Shown here in pieces: positions 54,597 through 62,523 of a stretch of DNA of 64,000 nt. The first letter of the stretch is position 1, and the number at the start of each line of letters is the position of its first letter. The DNA is taken from the NCBI GenBank assembly GCA_029222685.1, contig JARHVB010000077.1:1-64000 (forward strand), in the 5' to 3' direction. The DNA is from Terripilifer ovatus (GTDB taxonomy: Bacteria; Pseudomonadota; Alphaproteobacteria; Rhizobiales; Beijerinckiaceae). The position numbers were made by a program, and so were the translations under genes. Below the pieces are notes generated by a model, which made no database searches, was not told the DNA's origin, and worked only from the letters and a program-made list of their open reading frames with translations.

Positions 54597-54626
54597 AGTA
54601 TATTCTGATGTTTAAATACAAGTCAA
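54597..54626 (-). promoter_or_regulatory. Promoter of the fic gene
   Basis: On the minus strand -35 TTGACT (54621-54626) and -10 TATACT (54597-54602), spacing 18. It lies in an AT-rich stretch with several copies of ACTTGTA or close variants (minus strand, within about 54571-54645) and two copies of a CACNAAAAACTTG block. These are candidate operator sites for self-repression by the N-terminal domain of the Fic protein. Confidence 0.55.
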
Positions 54627-54893
54627 TCGTGTCGTGCATATACAAGTTTTTGGTGCCGTTGGATTGCGCGTAAAGTATGTCAATAAACTGATTAATAACA
54701 ATAAATATATCAAAAATACACCTCAAAAAGGTGCCGCTGGAACCCGACAAACGTATCTTGTATCTGGGCCGCACCGCCCAATTGCCTTTGTTATGAAAAG
54801 ACTGCAGCGGGAGCGGCAAGGAATGTCGCTTCAAAAGCTTGGCGCGCTCTCTAGCGTGATCCGATGTCGATCAGGACTCTCACTCGCGCATTG

Positions 54894-55041
54894 CACAAAG
54901 CGCTCACGGCGTGTGGTCGTGCTGAGGCGATAGAGAAGCCGTTCCAGCACGTAGCGGGTCAGCAGGAGGTCAAAGAACAAGCCACGTTCGCGTGACAGAT
55001 TGAGCAGGCGCGCACGTACGGAGGCGGCAATATTGTGACAT
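54894..55041 (-). pseudogene. AbiEii-type toxin, N-terminal fragment
   Basis: The frame reads NIAASVRARLLNLSRERGLF, then FDLLLTRYVLERLLYRLS and RRERFV, the standard beginning of AbiEii nucleotidyltransferase toxins. Similarity ends at RERFV (54894), where LKGAMLF would be expected. The ATG at 55041 is one base out of frame with the rest. The remaining part of the gene is on the far side of fic. Confidence 0.65.
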
Positions 55042-55220
55042 CCCTCCAGATAGGGCTGGACGATTTTCCATCTGCCGGCCTCTTCCGCATAACCCGGCAA
55101 CATCGGCCGGTGTGGCTTTGTGCTGACGAAGCGCTTCGCGCATCCCTTCAAGCGCGCGGTTCAGACCTGGACTTTGGCGACAGGGGACGCCCTCGCTCCG
55201 GAAGCCGGACAAGACCGCCT
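55041..55220 (-). pseudogene. C-terminal remnant of an AbiEi-like antitoxin
   Basis: One frame gives RALEGMREALRQHKATPADV; after a one-base shift AGYAEEAGRWKIVQPYLEG follows, directly before the AbiEii start. Position upstream of abiEii and the helical character fit the end of an AbiEi antitoxin. The 5' part is missing: the DUF2235 gene ends 28 nt upstream of it. Family call is from context. Confidence 0.4.
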
Positions 55221-55247
55221 CCGATAGCCGACCCTATCCCTACGCCA

Positions 55248-56759
55248 TTAGACGACCGCCGATGGCGGCTCGGACACCTGCGCATCGTTGGCATAGATAG
55301 CCGCAAAGTCTTTATGATCGGCAAGCAATACCGGACGATAAGGCTTTTCCTGATCATAGATAAGAGTGCGCGGCAGCTTGACCCGCTCATAAACGGACCA
55401 ATGGATCGTCGCATTATCAACCATCTTGCGTGCCTTTTCACGCCAGTTGAAACGCAACCCAAAAAGTGAAATCCCGGCCCGGCATTCGTCGTGCTGCGGG
55501 CCATTCGGCCGGCCGAACAAAGCCAGGAGTGACTCATTTACGAACAGGCCCGCACGTTTCGCTTCGCGGCTCATCCATCCGAGCGCCAGATCGGACAGAC
55601 GGGATTCATTCTCCGCATAGCTTCCGCCAATGTCAGAATGATTGCCGGCGAACCAGTATTGCTGAAACCACGCCCCCTCATTGAGTTCACGGTTCGGCGC
55701 CTGTCCGTCATTGACCCATGGGACGCGATCAAAGTCGGCGCGCATTTCGTCGATGGAAAGCGCGTGGCGCGCATAGCGAACGCGCGGGTTCAGACTCCGA
55801 TCGAAAAACTTCATCTTGAAGCTGGTGAGATGAAGCGTTTCGTACCATTTATATCCCGGCAATCCGGTGACGAACTTGACACGCAAAGCGATATAAGCGG
55901 TATAGCCGATCGCCGCGAGCGCCCCGAGCGTGCCCAGAAACCAGAGCGCAAACGCGCCATCCAGGGCGCCGGTCCGCGACCACGCAACACCACCGGAAAG
56001 CACGACGAGAAAGGCCGCGATACCGGCGACGAGCATCTTCCAGGCTGGCGGACTGATGCCAACCGCCGCAACAGTATCCCAAACACCGATAAAATACGGC
56101 ACGGCGTTAGTACCGTCGGCGGTGTCCGATCCGTATTTCATGCGAAACTGTTTGCCCAGCGCGACGCGCTGTTCGCGCAATCTGGAAAATCGGGTTTGAC
56201 CGGCATGGCCGTGCTTTGCAGCGTCATCACCAGCGCCGCTGCCGTGACGGTATACACGCTTGACGGCCTCGGTCGCCAATTTGCGTGTGGACGCCGGATC
56301 CCGCAGAAGCGGTTGGCCGTCGGCCATATGTTGCGGAATTCCGCATAAGCCCAGCACGCCACCAAGACAGCGCATCGTGTAGGCCCCCCGGCTAAAGCCG
56401 AACAAATAGATCCGATCGCCCGGCCGCCAAAGATAAATCAGCGCCGCATAGCAGTCGATGATGTTAGCCGTAATGCCGAGACCCGTGGCGCTTCCCACGG
56501 CATTATATATCGAGCGCAACCAGCCCACTTTAATCTGGGAACCAGCGGCCTTCGAGCCAAGTCCGGCATCATAGAAGGTGAGCTGCTTGTCAGGATCGAT
56601 GTTCGTATCCGGACCGCAGCGCGTGGCGCGATAAAGCTTGTAAACGTTGCTGCGTGTCTCGTCGGGCAGCAAACCGCCCGCTTGCCCTGTCCCGTCGGAG
56701 AAAATCAAAATGTTTCGCCCCGTAAAAGGCGGCGTCTCGAAGGGCGTTTCGTTGTCCAT
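55248..56759 (-). CDS. DUF2235 alpha/beta-hydrolase-like membrane protein
   Basis: 503 residues from ATG 56759. N-terminal NILIFSDGTGQAGG, nucleophile elbow GFSRGAYTMR (Ser123), WDTVAAVG (Asp228) and FAGNHSDIGGSYAE (His) are DUF2235 hallmarks; members include phospholipase-like T6SS effectors. Two membrane segments (about 241-260 and 268-292) lie inside the domain. It begins 40 nt after cap3 on the same strand, so it may be read with the CBASS operon. No immunity or VgrG gene is nearby. Confidence 0.85.
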   Translation of the reverse strand: MDNETPFETPPFTGRNILIFSDGTGQAGGLLPDETRSNVYKLYRATRCGPDTNIDPDKQLTFYDAGLGSKAAGSQIKVGWLRSIYNAVGSATGLGITANIIDCYAALIYLWRPGDRIYLFGFSRGAYTMRCLGGVLGLCGIPQHMADGQPLLRDPASTRKLATEAVKRVYRHGSGAGDDAAKHGHAGQTRFSRLREQRVALGKQFRMKYGSDTADGTNAVPYFIGVWDTVAAVGISPPAWKMLVAGIAAFLVVLSGGVAWSRTGALDGAFALWFLGTLGALAAIGYTAYIALRVKFVTGLPGYKWYETLHLTSFKMKFFDRSLNPRVRYARHALSIDEMRADFDRVPWVNDGQAPNRELNEGAWFQQYWFAGNHSDIGGSYAENESRLSDLALGWMSREAKRAGLFVNESLLALFGRPNGPQHDECRAGISLFGLRFNWREKARKMVDNATIHWSVYERVKLPRTLIYDQEKPYRPVLLADHKDFAAIYANDAQVSEPPSAVV

Positions 56760-56799
56760 GATGTATGGCCCCAATTTGTGGAAAGCTGAGTTGAAAAGG

Positions 56800-57378
56800 T
56801 TATATAAACCGCCTGGTCCCGCGACTACGCGATCCCGAATGCTGCGACGATGGAAGCTCGGCCGCTTGTGCGGGCAGCCGTTCCGCACTCTTAGAACCTG
56901 TCTTCGTGAATAGCTCTGGTTGAAGTGCAACGCTTTGTTTGCGATCTGACAGAGCGACGTATAGTCCATCAGGAAGTGGGTCTGTCCCGACAATCACAAG
57001 AACGAACCCGTTAAGGGCATGCTCCGACTTGGCAACAAGTTCCGACATACTGTCCGCATCGCGCATAGATGGTTTTGGAATGGATTCTGCATGCGTATGC
57101 CAGTCGCCTATAAAATGCAGCCCGCGTTGATGGCGCGAGAAGATCTCGCGCTGCTCTGCACGGCGGTTCGGCTCATATGACGTTTGTGTACGCCGATCGG
57201 AGCGTCGTGGACCCGTCGCCTCCTCGATGAGGATGTCTGGCAATGAAAAGCGTGCAAAGAGTTGACCGCCCGCTTCGCGATGCCACCAGCGTCGCTGCCG
57301 ATGATATTGAAGATGTGCGATCACGGAGGTCGCAAAAACGAGCCGTTGTCCGGACCCGCCAATCGGATACACCATCAT
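56800..57378 (-). CDS. cap3: Cap3, JAB/MPN-type deconjugating peptidase of type II CBASS
   Basis: 192 residues from ATG 57378, which overlaps the cap2 stop. The JAMM zinc site is complete: Glu35 (REAGGQLFA), His94 and His96 (DWHTHAE), Ser104 and Asp107. Cap3 removes the Cap2-mediated link between CD-NTase and its targets and limits CBASS activity. The last 40 residues are basic and Ser-rich. Fourth gene of the leftward CBASS operon. Confidence 0.88.
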   Translation of the reverse strand: MMVYPIGGSGQRLVFATSVIAHLQYHRQRRWWHREAGGQLFARFSLPDILIEEATGPRRSDRRTQTSYEPNRRAEQREIFSRHQRGLHFIGDWHTHAESIPKPSMRDADSMSELVAKSEHALNGFVLVIVGTDPLPDGLYVALSDRKQSVALQPELFTKTGSKSAERLPAQAAELPSSQHSGSRSRGTRRFI

Positions 57379-59192
57379 GCAGCAGCAGCTTTCTGACAGC
57401 GAATGCACCCGATCGCTGTCCATGGCTGCTCATGAATAAATCCACCCGCCAGCCGGTCATGGGCAATACGCCGCCATTCGGGCGTCCAGTCCCCACCAGA
57501 GCGCGCTAACCGCTGATACGATCCAGCCCAGATACGATGAACAGATTCAAGCTGTGCACCGAGAAGTGCATCAAGGCACAGCTCTGCAATCAAGCCATTG
57601 ATGAAGCCGAGTTCGACGGGTCCGTAGGGTTGATAGGTTGCGCCGCACGCAGGCTCTTGGCGCTCGGCCCCGCCATCAGGCCAGGTTGTGACCCGAAGAT
57701 CAGGCAAGCCGGTTCCATCAAATCCACAGCGGAGACACCCCTCGCCCTTGATCAGCACGGCGTGGCCGGCACAAGCATGGGCCTCGGTCCAACCATAAAT
57801 GATCGGCCGGCTTCTCCCTATTTCATCATGCCACGCGTCCAGACGGCTTTCCGCTGCCCAACTCCCGGTGGCGGAAACAATCAAATCGCAGCCCTTCAAA
57901 ATATCGGGCTGTGTCTCAACGACCGCACCAACGTCTGCAACATGATGGTCGATGCTGATATGGGGGAAGTCCGCCTTCAATCGCTTGGCGAGAGCTTCTG
58001 CTTTGCGTTTTTCGACGTGCGGCGCACCAAGAGGATGGCGGCCAATATTCGCCCATTTGAGCGTGTCGAAGTCGATCAGGATAAGATGACCGACGCCGGC
58101 CTGTGCGAGGGCGACCGCCACGGCTGCGCCAACAGAACCGCAGCCGACAATCGCCACCGTGGCGTCAAAGAGACGAAGGGCGCGTGCGTCCTGGCCGCGT
58201 CCATGAATCCAGATTTTGTCCGCGCGATCCACGGTCGCGAGCGAAACCTTTCCACCGCCAAAATACCGGGACGCAAGAATATCAGGCGGGATCGCTCTCG
58301 GGCGAAAGCCCTTCGTCAATAGTTCGCGCGCGCCGTGCGCGGAGGAAACGGGAGGCCGTGTCACCGTTCCCGCCAAGGCAGGCCCATTCGCGGTATTGAA
58401 CCCAAGCACGGTTACGATTTTAGAGGGCCGCGTGATCAACAGGTCATCAAGACGCGCAGTTTCATCCCGGCCCGCGCGTTCCACCACGGCGCGAAGCGCC
58501 CGACCAGAACGTGGATAGTCGCTCGGCATCAGTGGCGCGTCGCTCCATATAAATAGCCCGGTAGCGGTTTTAAATTCAGTCGGCTGCGCGCCGTGCAAAT
58601 TGGCGAGCCATGCCTGGATGGCGTCGTCGGTGTCGCCGACAACATAGGCGCGTTTGGCGCGCCAGAAACGAAGGTTACGCGATGGCGGGGCTGGGTCGAC
58701 GAGACTAATGATCGTCTCGCCTGAGCCCTCTGCCGCAAAACCCCAATAAGAGAGAAATTCGTCTTTAAAATCTTGATCACATGCGCCAGGAATGAGCTTC
58801 TCGATCAGCTCGTGCGCGAGGTGAATAAAATAGGCCACGCTGTCAGCGGGACGTTCAGGATCGATTGACGTGCTGTCCGAGACGAGACAGAGGACGCCGT
58901 CCGTCTCGACATGCGGCCATGTCAGGAATGGTGGAGGATCGACCAGCGCGATACGTGGTGGCAGCCACGGAAAGCCAGGCGGCAACAACACGTCAAGTTG
59001 TCGGTCGCCGTCCGAAAAGCGGATCCTTAGGCGCCACCCATAGGCGAAACCGCGACCAGAATAGCGCGCCAGATCCAGGCTACGAAGCGGCTGCGGCGCG
59101 CCACCCAATTGGTTTAAACGTTCTTCAACCTGCGTCGCAGCCGCCACCAGGGCGGCCGTTCCGGCGCCGTCCATGGCCCGATCGTCAGGCAT
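57375..59192 (-). CDS. cap2: Cap2, E2-E1 fusion (ThiF family) of type II CBASS
   Basis: 605 residues from ATG 59192. N-terminal E2-like domain with Cys102 in HVETDGVLCLVSD, a linker domain, and the E1/ThiF domain with ATP site VAIVGCGSVG (about 347-355), DFDTLKWANIGRH and catalytic Cys516 in EPACGATY. CxxC pairs at 486/489 and 596/599 may bind zinc. Cap2 joins the C-terminus of the CD-NTase to target proteins and primes it. Start overlaps the cdn stop by 8 nt. Confidence 0.92.
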   Translation of the reverse strand: MPDDRAMDGAGTAALVAAATQVEERLNQLGGAPQPLRSLDLARYSGRGFAYGWRLRIRFSDGDRQLDVLLPPGFPWLPPRIALVDPPPFLTWPHVETDGVLCLVSDSTSIDPERPADSVAYFIHLAHELIEKLIPGACDQDFKDEFLSYWGFAAEGSGETIISLVDPAPPSRNLRFWRAKRAYVVGDTDDAIQAWLANLHGAQPTEFKTATGLFIWSDAPLMPSDYPRSGRALRAVVERAGRDETARLDDLLITRPSKIVTVLGFNTANGPALAGTVTRPPVSSAHGARELLTKGFRPRAIPPDILASRYFGGGKVSLATVDRADKIWIHGRGQDARALRLFDATVAIVGCGSVGAAVAVALAQAGVGHLILIDFDTLKWANIGRHPLGAPHVEKRKAEALAKRLKADFPHISIDHHVADVGAVVETQPDILKGCDLIVSATGSWAAESRLDAWHDEIGRSRPIIYGWTEAHACAGHAVLIKGEGCLRCGFDGTGLPDLRVTTWPDGGAERQEPACGATYQPYGPVELGFINGLIAELCLDALLGAQLESVHRIWAGSYQRLARSGGDWTPEWRRIAHDRLAGGFIHEQPWTAIGCIRCQKAAAA

Positions 59193-60252
59193 AGCGGCCG
59201 CCGCCTTCCTTGCGAACGGCCGCCTGCGCTGCCACGCCGGCGTCGGCGAGCAGGCCTGACGTAAGGATCGCCGGCGCGCCAACCGCCGCAGCCGCTTTCT
59301 TGTCCGCCGGGAGACGATCAATAAAGAAGGTCGTGTTGAACACCTTATCCCAGCATTTCAGCGCTCTTTCTTGCGTGCAATCGGCGGCGAACAGCGGCGC
59401 AAGATTGTCAAGAGCTTCGGTCAACCTGTCACGAAGGAAGCGGGCGGCCGGATCGTCACTGCCTTTTGTGATGGTCGCATCGGGCGTGACAGGATGTTTG
59501 ACGATCAGGGTCCAGTTAAGTCGGTCACGGATCGCCTTCATCGTGTCGTGGAGGGACCTGTCTTCCCGATCTACATTGGCGCAAAAACATTCGGTCACAA
59601 GTTTGGTGATGCCAAAGCCGCTCAGAATCTGTCCGGACCAGCTATCGCGGCTACGCGCATATTTTTTGATCTGCCGCGTGGTGCGCCGAAGCTGGCGGCC
59701 ATTGCCTTCATCCGGGCTCTTCGCCGTGTTTTCCTTTTCGAACCAGGCGGTCACATCGCGCGCATCGGACCGCTTCCATTCGCTGCTGGCGAGTTCATGA
59801 TGATAGGTCTCGTTGCCAAAGATGTCCTTCGTCGTCACACGACGATAGACCGGAAGGTCGACGTGATAGCCTCCTTCGTAGATCACGCGCACGCAATTCG
59901 TATGGACTTCTGGCGGCGTCTTGAAGCCGCCATCATCGACTGCGTCGCGAACCATCTGGCGCGCCTGCAAGGGCGTCATTTCGGCGCCGCGCGGGCCGAC
60001 AAGAGCCTCCTTGGCAAAATACACGCCGTCGTCGATGTCGTAATCTTTCGACGGGTACTGCACCATGGTTTTCATGGCATAGCTGCCCTGGCTCTTGAAT
60101 TCGAGGGGCGTGGGTTTCGCTTTTTCGATCAAGCCCTTTTTCAAACGATCCCGGTTGGCGTTGCGCCGGTCGCGCATCGCCGTCCGTTCGCTCTGGGGCA
60201 GAGTCACCTTCTCGTCATGATGGGCGAGAATATCTTTGGCGCAGTCATACAT
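59185..60252 (-). CDS. CD-NTase (cGAS/DncV-like cyclic oligonucleotide synthase)
   Basis: 355 residues from ATG 60252 (a GTG one codon earlier is possible). Nucleotidyltransferase motif GSYAMKT with YDIDDGVYF (Asp72 and Asp74) and a third Asp130 (GGYHVDLPVY). The C-terminus ends GGRYA, short and Gly-containing as needed for Cap2-mediated ligation. It makes a cyclic di- or trinucleotide after phage infection that activates CapV. Confidence 0.92.
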   Translation of the reverse strand: MYDCAKDILAHHDEKVTLPQSERTAMRDRRNANRDRLKKGLIEKAKPTPLEFKSQGSYAMKTMVQYPSKDYDIDDGVYFAKEALVGPRGAEMTPLQARQMVRDAVDDGGFKTPPEVHTNCVRVIYEGGYHVDLPVYRRVTTKDIFGNETYHHELASSEWKRSDARDVTAWFEKENTAKSPDEGNGRQLRRTTRQIKKYARSRDSWSGQILSGFGITKLVTECFCANVDREDRSLHDTMKAIRDRLNWTLIVKHPVTPDATITKGSDDPAARFLRDRLTEALDNLAPLFAADCTQERALKCWDKVFNTTFFIDRLPADKKAAAAVGAPAILTSGLLADAGVAAQAAVRKEGGGRYA

Positions 60253-60257
60253 CACAA

Positions 60258-61412
60258 CTATCCTTCATGGTTGGCGTCACGTGCATCCTTCATCTCTGAA
60301 GGCAGCGTCGGCTTCCGGGCAAAGAGTGGATCGGTGCGCGCCGGCGCTGTTTCAAAAAGTGCGCAGATCAAAGCAGCCTCTGGATCGGTTGCGTGGTAGG
60401 CGCATTTGCTATTGGTCGCGTCGGCGTCAGTGCGGGCCTGATTGATGAGGGCGTGGATGGCTTCGGGACGTGTGTCGTCCAGGCCAAGATAGGGGATCAG
60501 CGCGGCCGGAACTTTATCGCTGGGGAAGCGCAACACCGTGCACGGATGGTTCAGGTGCCTCGCGAGCTTCTTGGCCATATGGTCATAGGCGAACTGCTGG
60601 GCATCGATCGCAAGCGAAGCCGCGTCGCCACCAAAATGCCATTGCGGCAAACCGCGATGCACAGCGTCGCGCGGAATCTGCTCGCCCGCCGGCATCGGAC
60701 AGGTGCCGAGACTATAGATTTCGATTTTCTGTCCTGGCGCGGCCATATCGAGCGCGTCAATCAAGCCAACCAAAACCGGGTTGTTGCTCCAGAGGCCGCC
60801 ATCGACAAACACATTGTATCCGTCGCTCCCAGCATCGGCATGTTTGACCGCTGCCATGGAGCGAAAGATCGGGGCGGCCGATGTCGCGAGACAAACGTCA
60901 ACAAGTGTTGTGTTGTCGTCACGGTGATTTGTCGCCGCAAAGTGCGGTGTCTTGAACACCCACGCATGATGCTGACTCATTTCTACGGCGGTAACAGCAA
61001 GGGCAATGCCCCGCGCGGCGTAGATTTCACCGATAGTGACCGATCCAAGTGTCTTTCCCAGCGCTGCGCGAAGGACAGCCTCTCCTGCTTCGAGAGCCGA
61101 CGGGCGGCGAAGAATGTCGCGCGGGAGCCCCGCGATTCCGCCGGGCAATGGTCGGCTGAAGATGGCGGCCCCGTGTTCGCTATAAAGGCTCACGACCTGG
61201 CTGAGGGGCACACCTGCGGCAAGAGCGCAGGCAACGATTCCCCCTGTGCTGGTGCCGACGATCAGGTCGAAGGCTGCGCCGATGTCGAGCGCGTCGACGC
61301 CACGGCGCTTGGCAAATGCAGCGGCAACGCGGTCGAGATAGGTGGCCGTATAGGTGCCACGCATACCGCCGCCGTCCAGGCTCAAGACACGAATTGGCGG
61401 CAATGCCCCCAT
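60258..61412 (-). CDS. capV: CapV patatin-like phospholipase effector of CBASS
   Basis: 384 residues; ATG 61412 with AGGAGTGG upstream. Patatin signatures: DGGGMRG (13-19), nucleophile GTSTGG (Ser55), and DGGLW (Asp204). Cyclic nucleotide-activated CapV degrades the inner membrane and kills the infected cell. First gene of the operon, divergent from capW. Confidence 0.93.
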   Translation of the reverse strand: MGALPPIRVLSLDGGGMRGTYTATYLDRVAAAFAKRRGVDALDIGAAFDLIVGTSTGGIVACALAAGVPLSQVVSLYSEHGAAIFSRPLPGGIAGLPRDILRRPSALEAGEAVLRAALGKTLGSVTIGEIYAARGIALAVTAVEMSQHHAWVFKTPHFAATNHRDDNTTLVDVCLATSAAPIFRSMAAVKHADAGSDGYNVFVDGGLWSNNPVLVGLIDALDMAAPGQKIEIYSLGTCPMPAGEQIPRDAVHRGLPQWHFGGDAASLAIDAQQFAYDHMAKKLARHLNHPCTVLRFPSDKVPAALIPYLGLDDTRPEAIHALINQARTDADATNSKCAYHATDPEAALICALFETAPARTDPLFARKPTLPSEMKDARDANHEG

Positions 61413-61467
61413 GGACCACTCCTATGATCCCGACCGCTCCGTCCTGCTTGACGACGGTCCCAGGATA

Positions 61468-61518
61468 CGAATAGAAACTATATGTATGAGAGTTGAGAAC
61501 CCGTCAAGTTTCTATTCG
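61468..61518. promoter_or_regulatory. Inverted-repeat operator framing the capV promoter
   Basis: CGAATAGAAACT (61468-61479) and AGTTTCTATTCG (61507-61518) are perfect 12-bp inverted copies 27 nt apart. Between and partly within them, on the minus strand, are -35 TTGACG (61502-61507) and -10 CATATA (61479-61484, spacing 17) or TATAGT (61477-61482, spacing 19). The layout fits repression by the dimeric WYL regulator made from the adjacent gene. Confidence 0.6.
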
Positions 61519-61537
61519 CGTTAGCTGGGGAAAAACC

Positions 61538-62437
61538 ATGTCCGAGACCGCGCGACGCATGCGCTGGAGCACCGAAACCCGGCTTGAATTCATCGAGTTC
61601 AGGTTGTTCTGGGAGGGCTCGCTCAACAGGTCGGATATTATTGATTTTTTTGGGGTATCCGTCCCGCAGGCGTCCAACGACCTGGCGCGATACCAAGAGA
61701 TCGCGCCAAAAAACCTCTATTATGACCGACGCGCAAAGCGCTTTTTGGCCACCGACGCATTCGAGCCTGCCTTTCGTAAGCCGGATGCCGATCGTTACCT
61801 CAACCAGCTTCGTTCGATCGGCGAACGTGTACTGGAGGCGCATGAGACTTGGGTCGCGGCCATCCCTTGCTTCGACGTGATGCCCGTCCCCCACCGCCAG
61901 GTTGACCCGATGATTTTGCGTAGCGTGCTGCGGGCAATCCGCGCAAAGCGCGCGGTTCATATCAATTATCAATCATTGACACGACCCGATGCGATCTGGC
62001 GTTGGATTACACCGCACGCGCTTTGCTCTGATGGTCTGCGTTGGCATGTACGCGCCTTCTGTCACATTGAACGCATCTTCAAGGACTTCCTCCTGCCGCG
62101 TTTTTTCGAGGTGAAGGAAGAGGCAGACCCAGGCGCGCCAGCGAGCGCCGATGTTCCCTGGACCGAATGGGTCGATGTTGTCCTCGCTCCACATCCGCAG
62201 CTGACACCTGGCCAACGGCGGGTTGTTGCGCTGGATTTTGGAATAGAGGGCGAATCACTCAAAGTGTCGGTTCGATTGGCTCTTCTCTATTACTTCTTGA
62301 AGCGGCTAAATCTTGAAGGCGACCCAGAACGGCGCGCTCCAAAAGAGCAGCACCTTGTGGTGGCCAACAAAATGGACGTTCGGACGGCGCTCAAACGCGC
62401 CGAAGAACAAATACCACTGGGCGGGCAACAGAACTGA
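61538..62437 (+). CDS. capW: CapW, WYL-domain transcriptional regulator of CBASS
   Basis: 299 residues from ATG 61538. N-terminal winged helix (RMRWSTETRLEFIEFRLFWE; IDFFGVSVPQASNDLARYQ), WYL domain around HINYQSLTRPDAIWRWITPH and WHVRAFCHIERIFKDFLLPR, then a WCX-like end. CapW proteins repress CBASS operons and let go after infection or DNA damage. The divergent position and the operator between the genes agree. Confidence 0.85.
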   Translation: MSETARRMRWSTETRLEFIEFRLFWEGSLNRSDIIDFFGVSVPQASNDLARYQEIAPKNLYYDRRAKRFLATDAFEPAFRKPDADRYLNQLRSIGERVLEAHETWVAAIPCFDVMPVPHRQVDPMILRSVLRAIRAKRAVHINYQSLTRPDAIWRWITPHALCSDGLRWHVRAFCHIERIFKDFLLPRFFEVKEEADPGAPASADVPWTEWVDVVLAPHPQLTPGQRRVVALDFGIEGESLKVSVRLALLYYFLKRLNLEGDPERRAPKEQHLVVANKMDVRTALKRAEEQIPLGGQQN

Positions 62438-62523
62438 TCGGATCGATTCACTCGAGTGGGTGCAATATATGAATGGCTCTGGGCAATTGGTGATCATGTT
62501 CCATCTTTGCTTTTGGTCAACGG

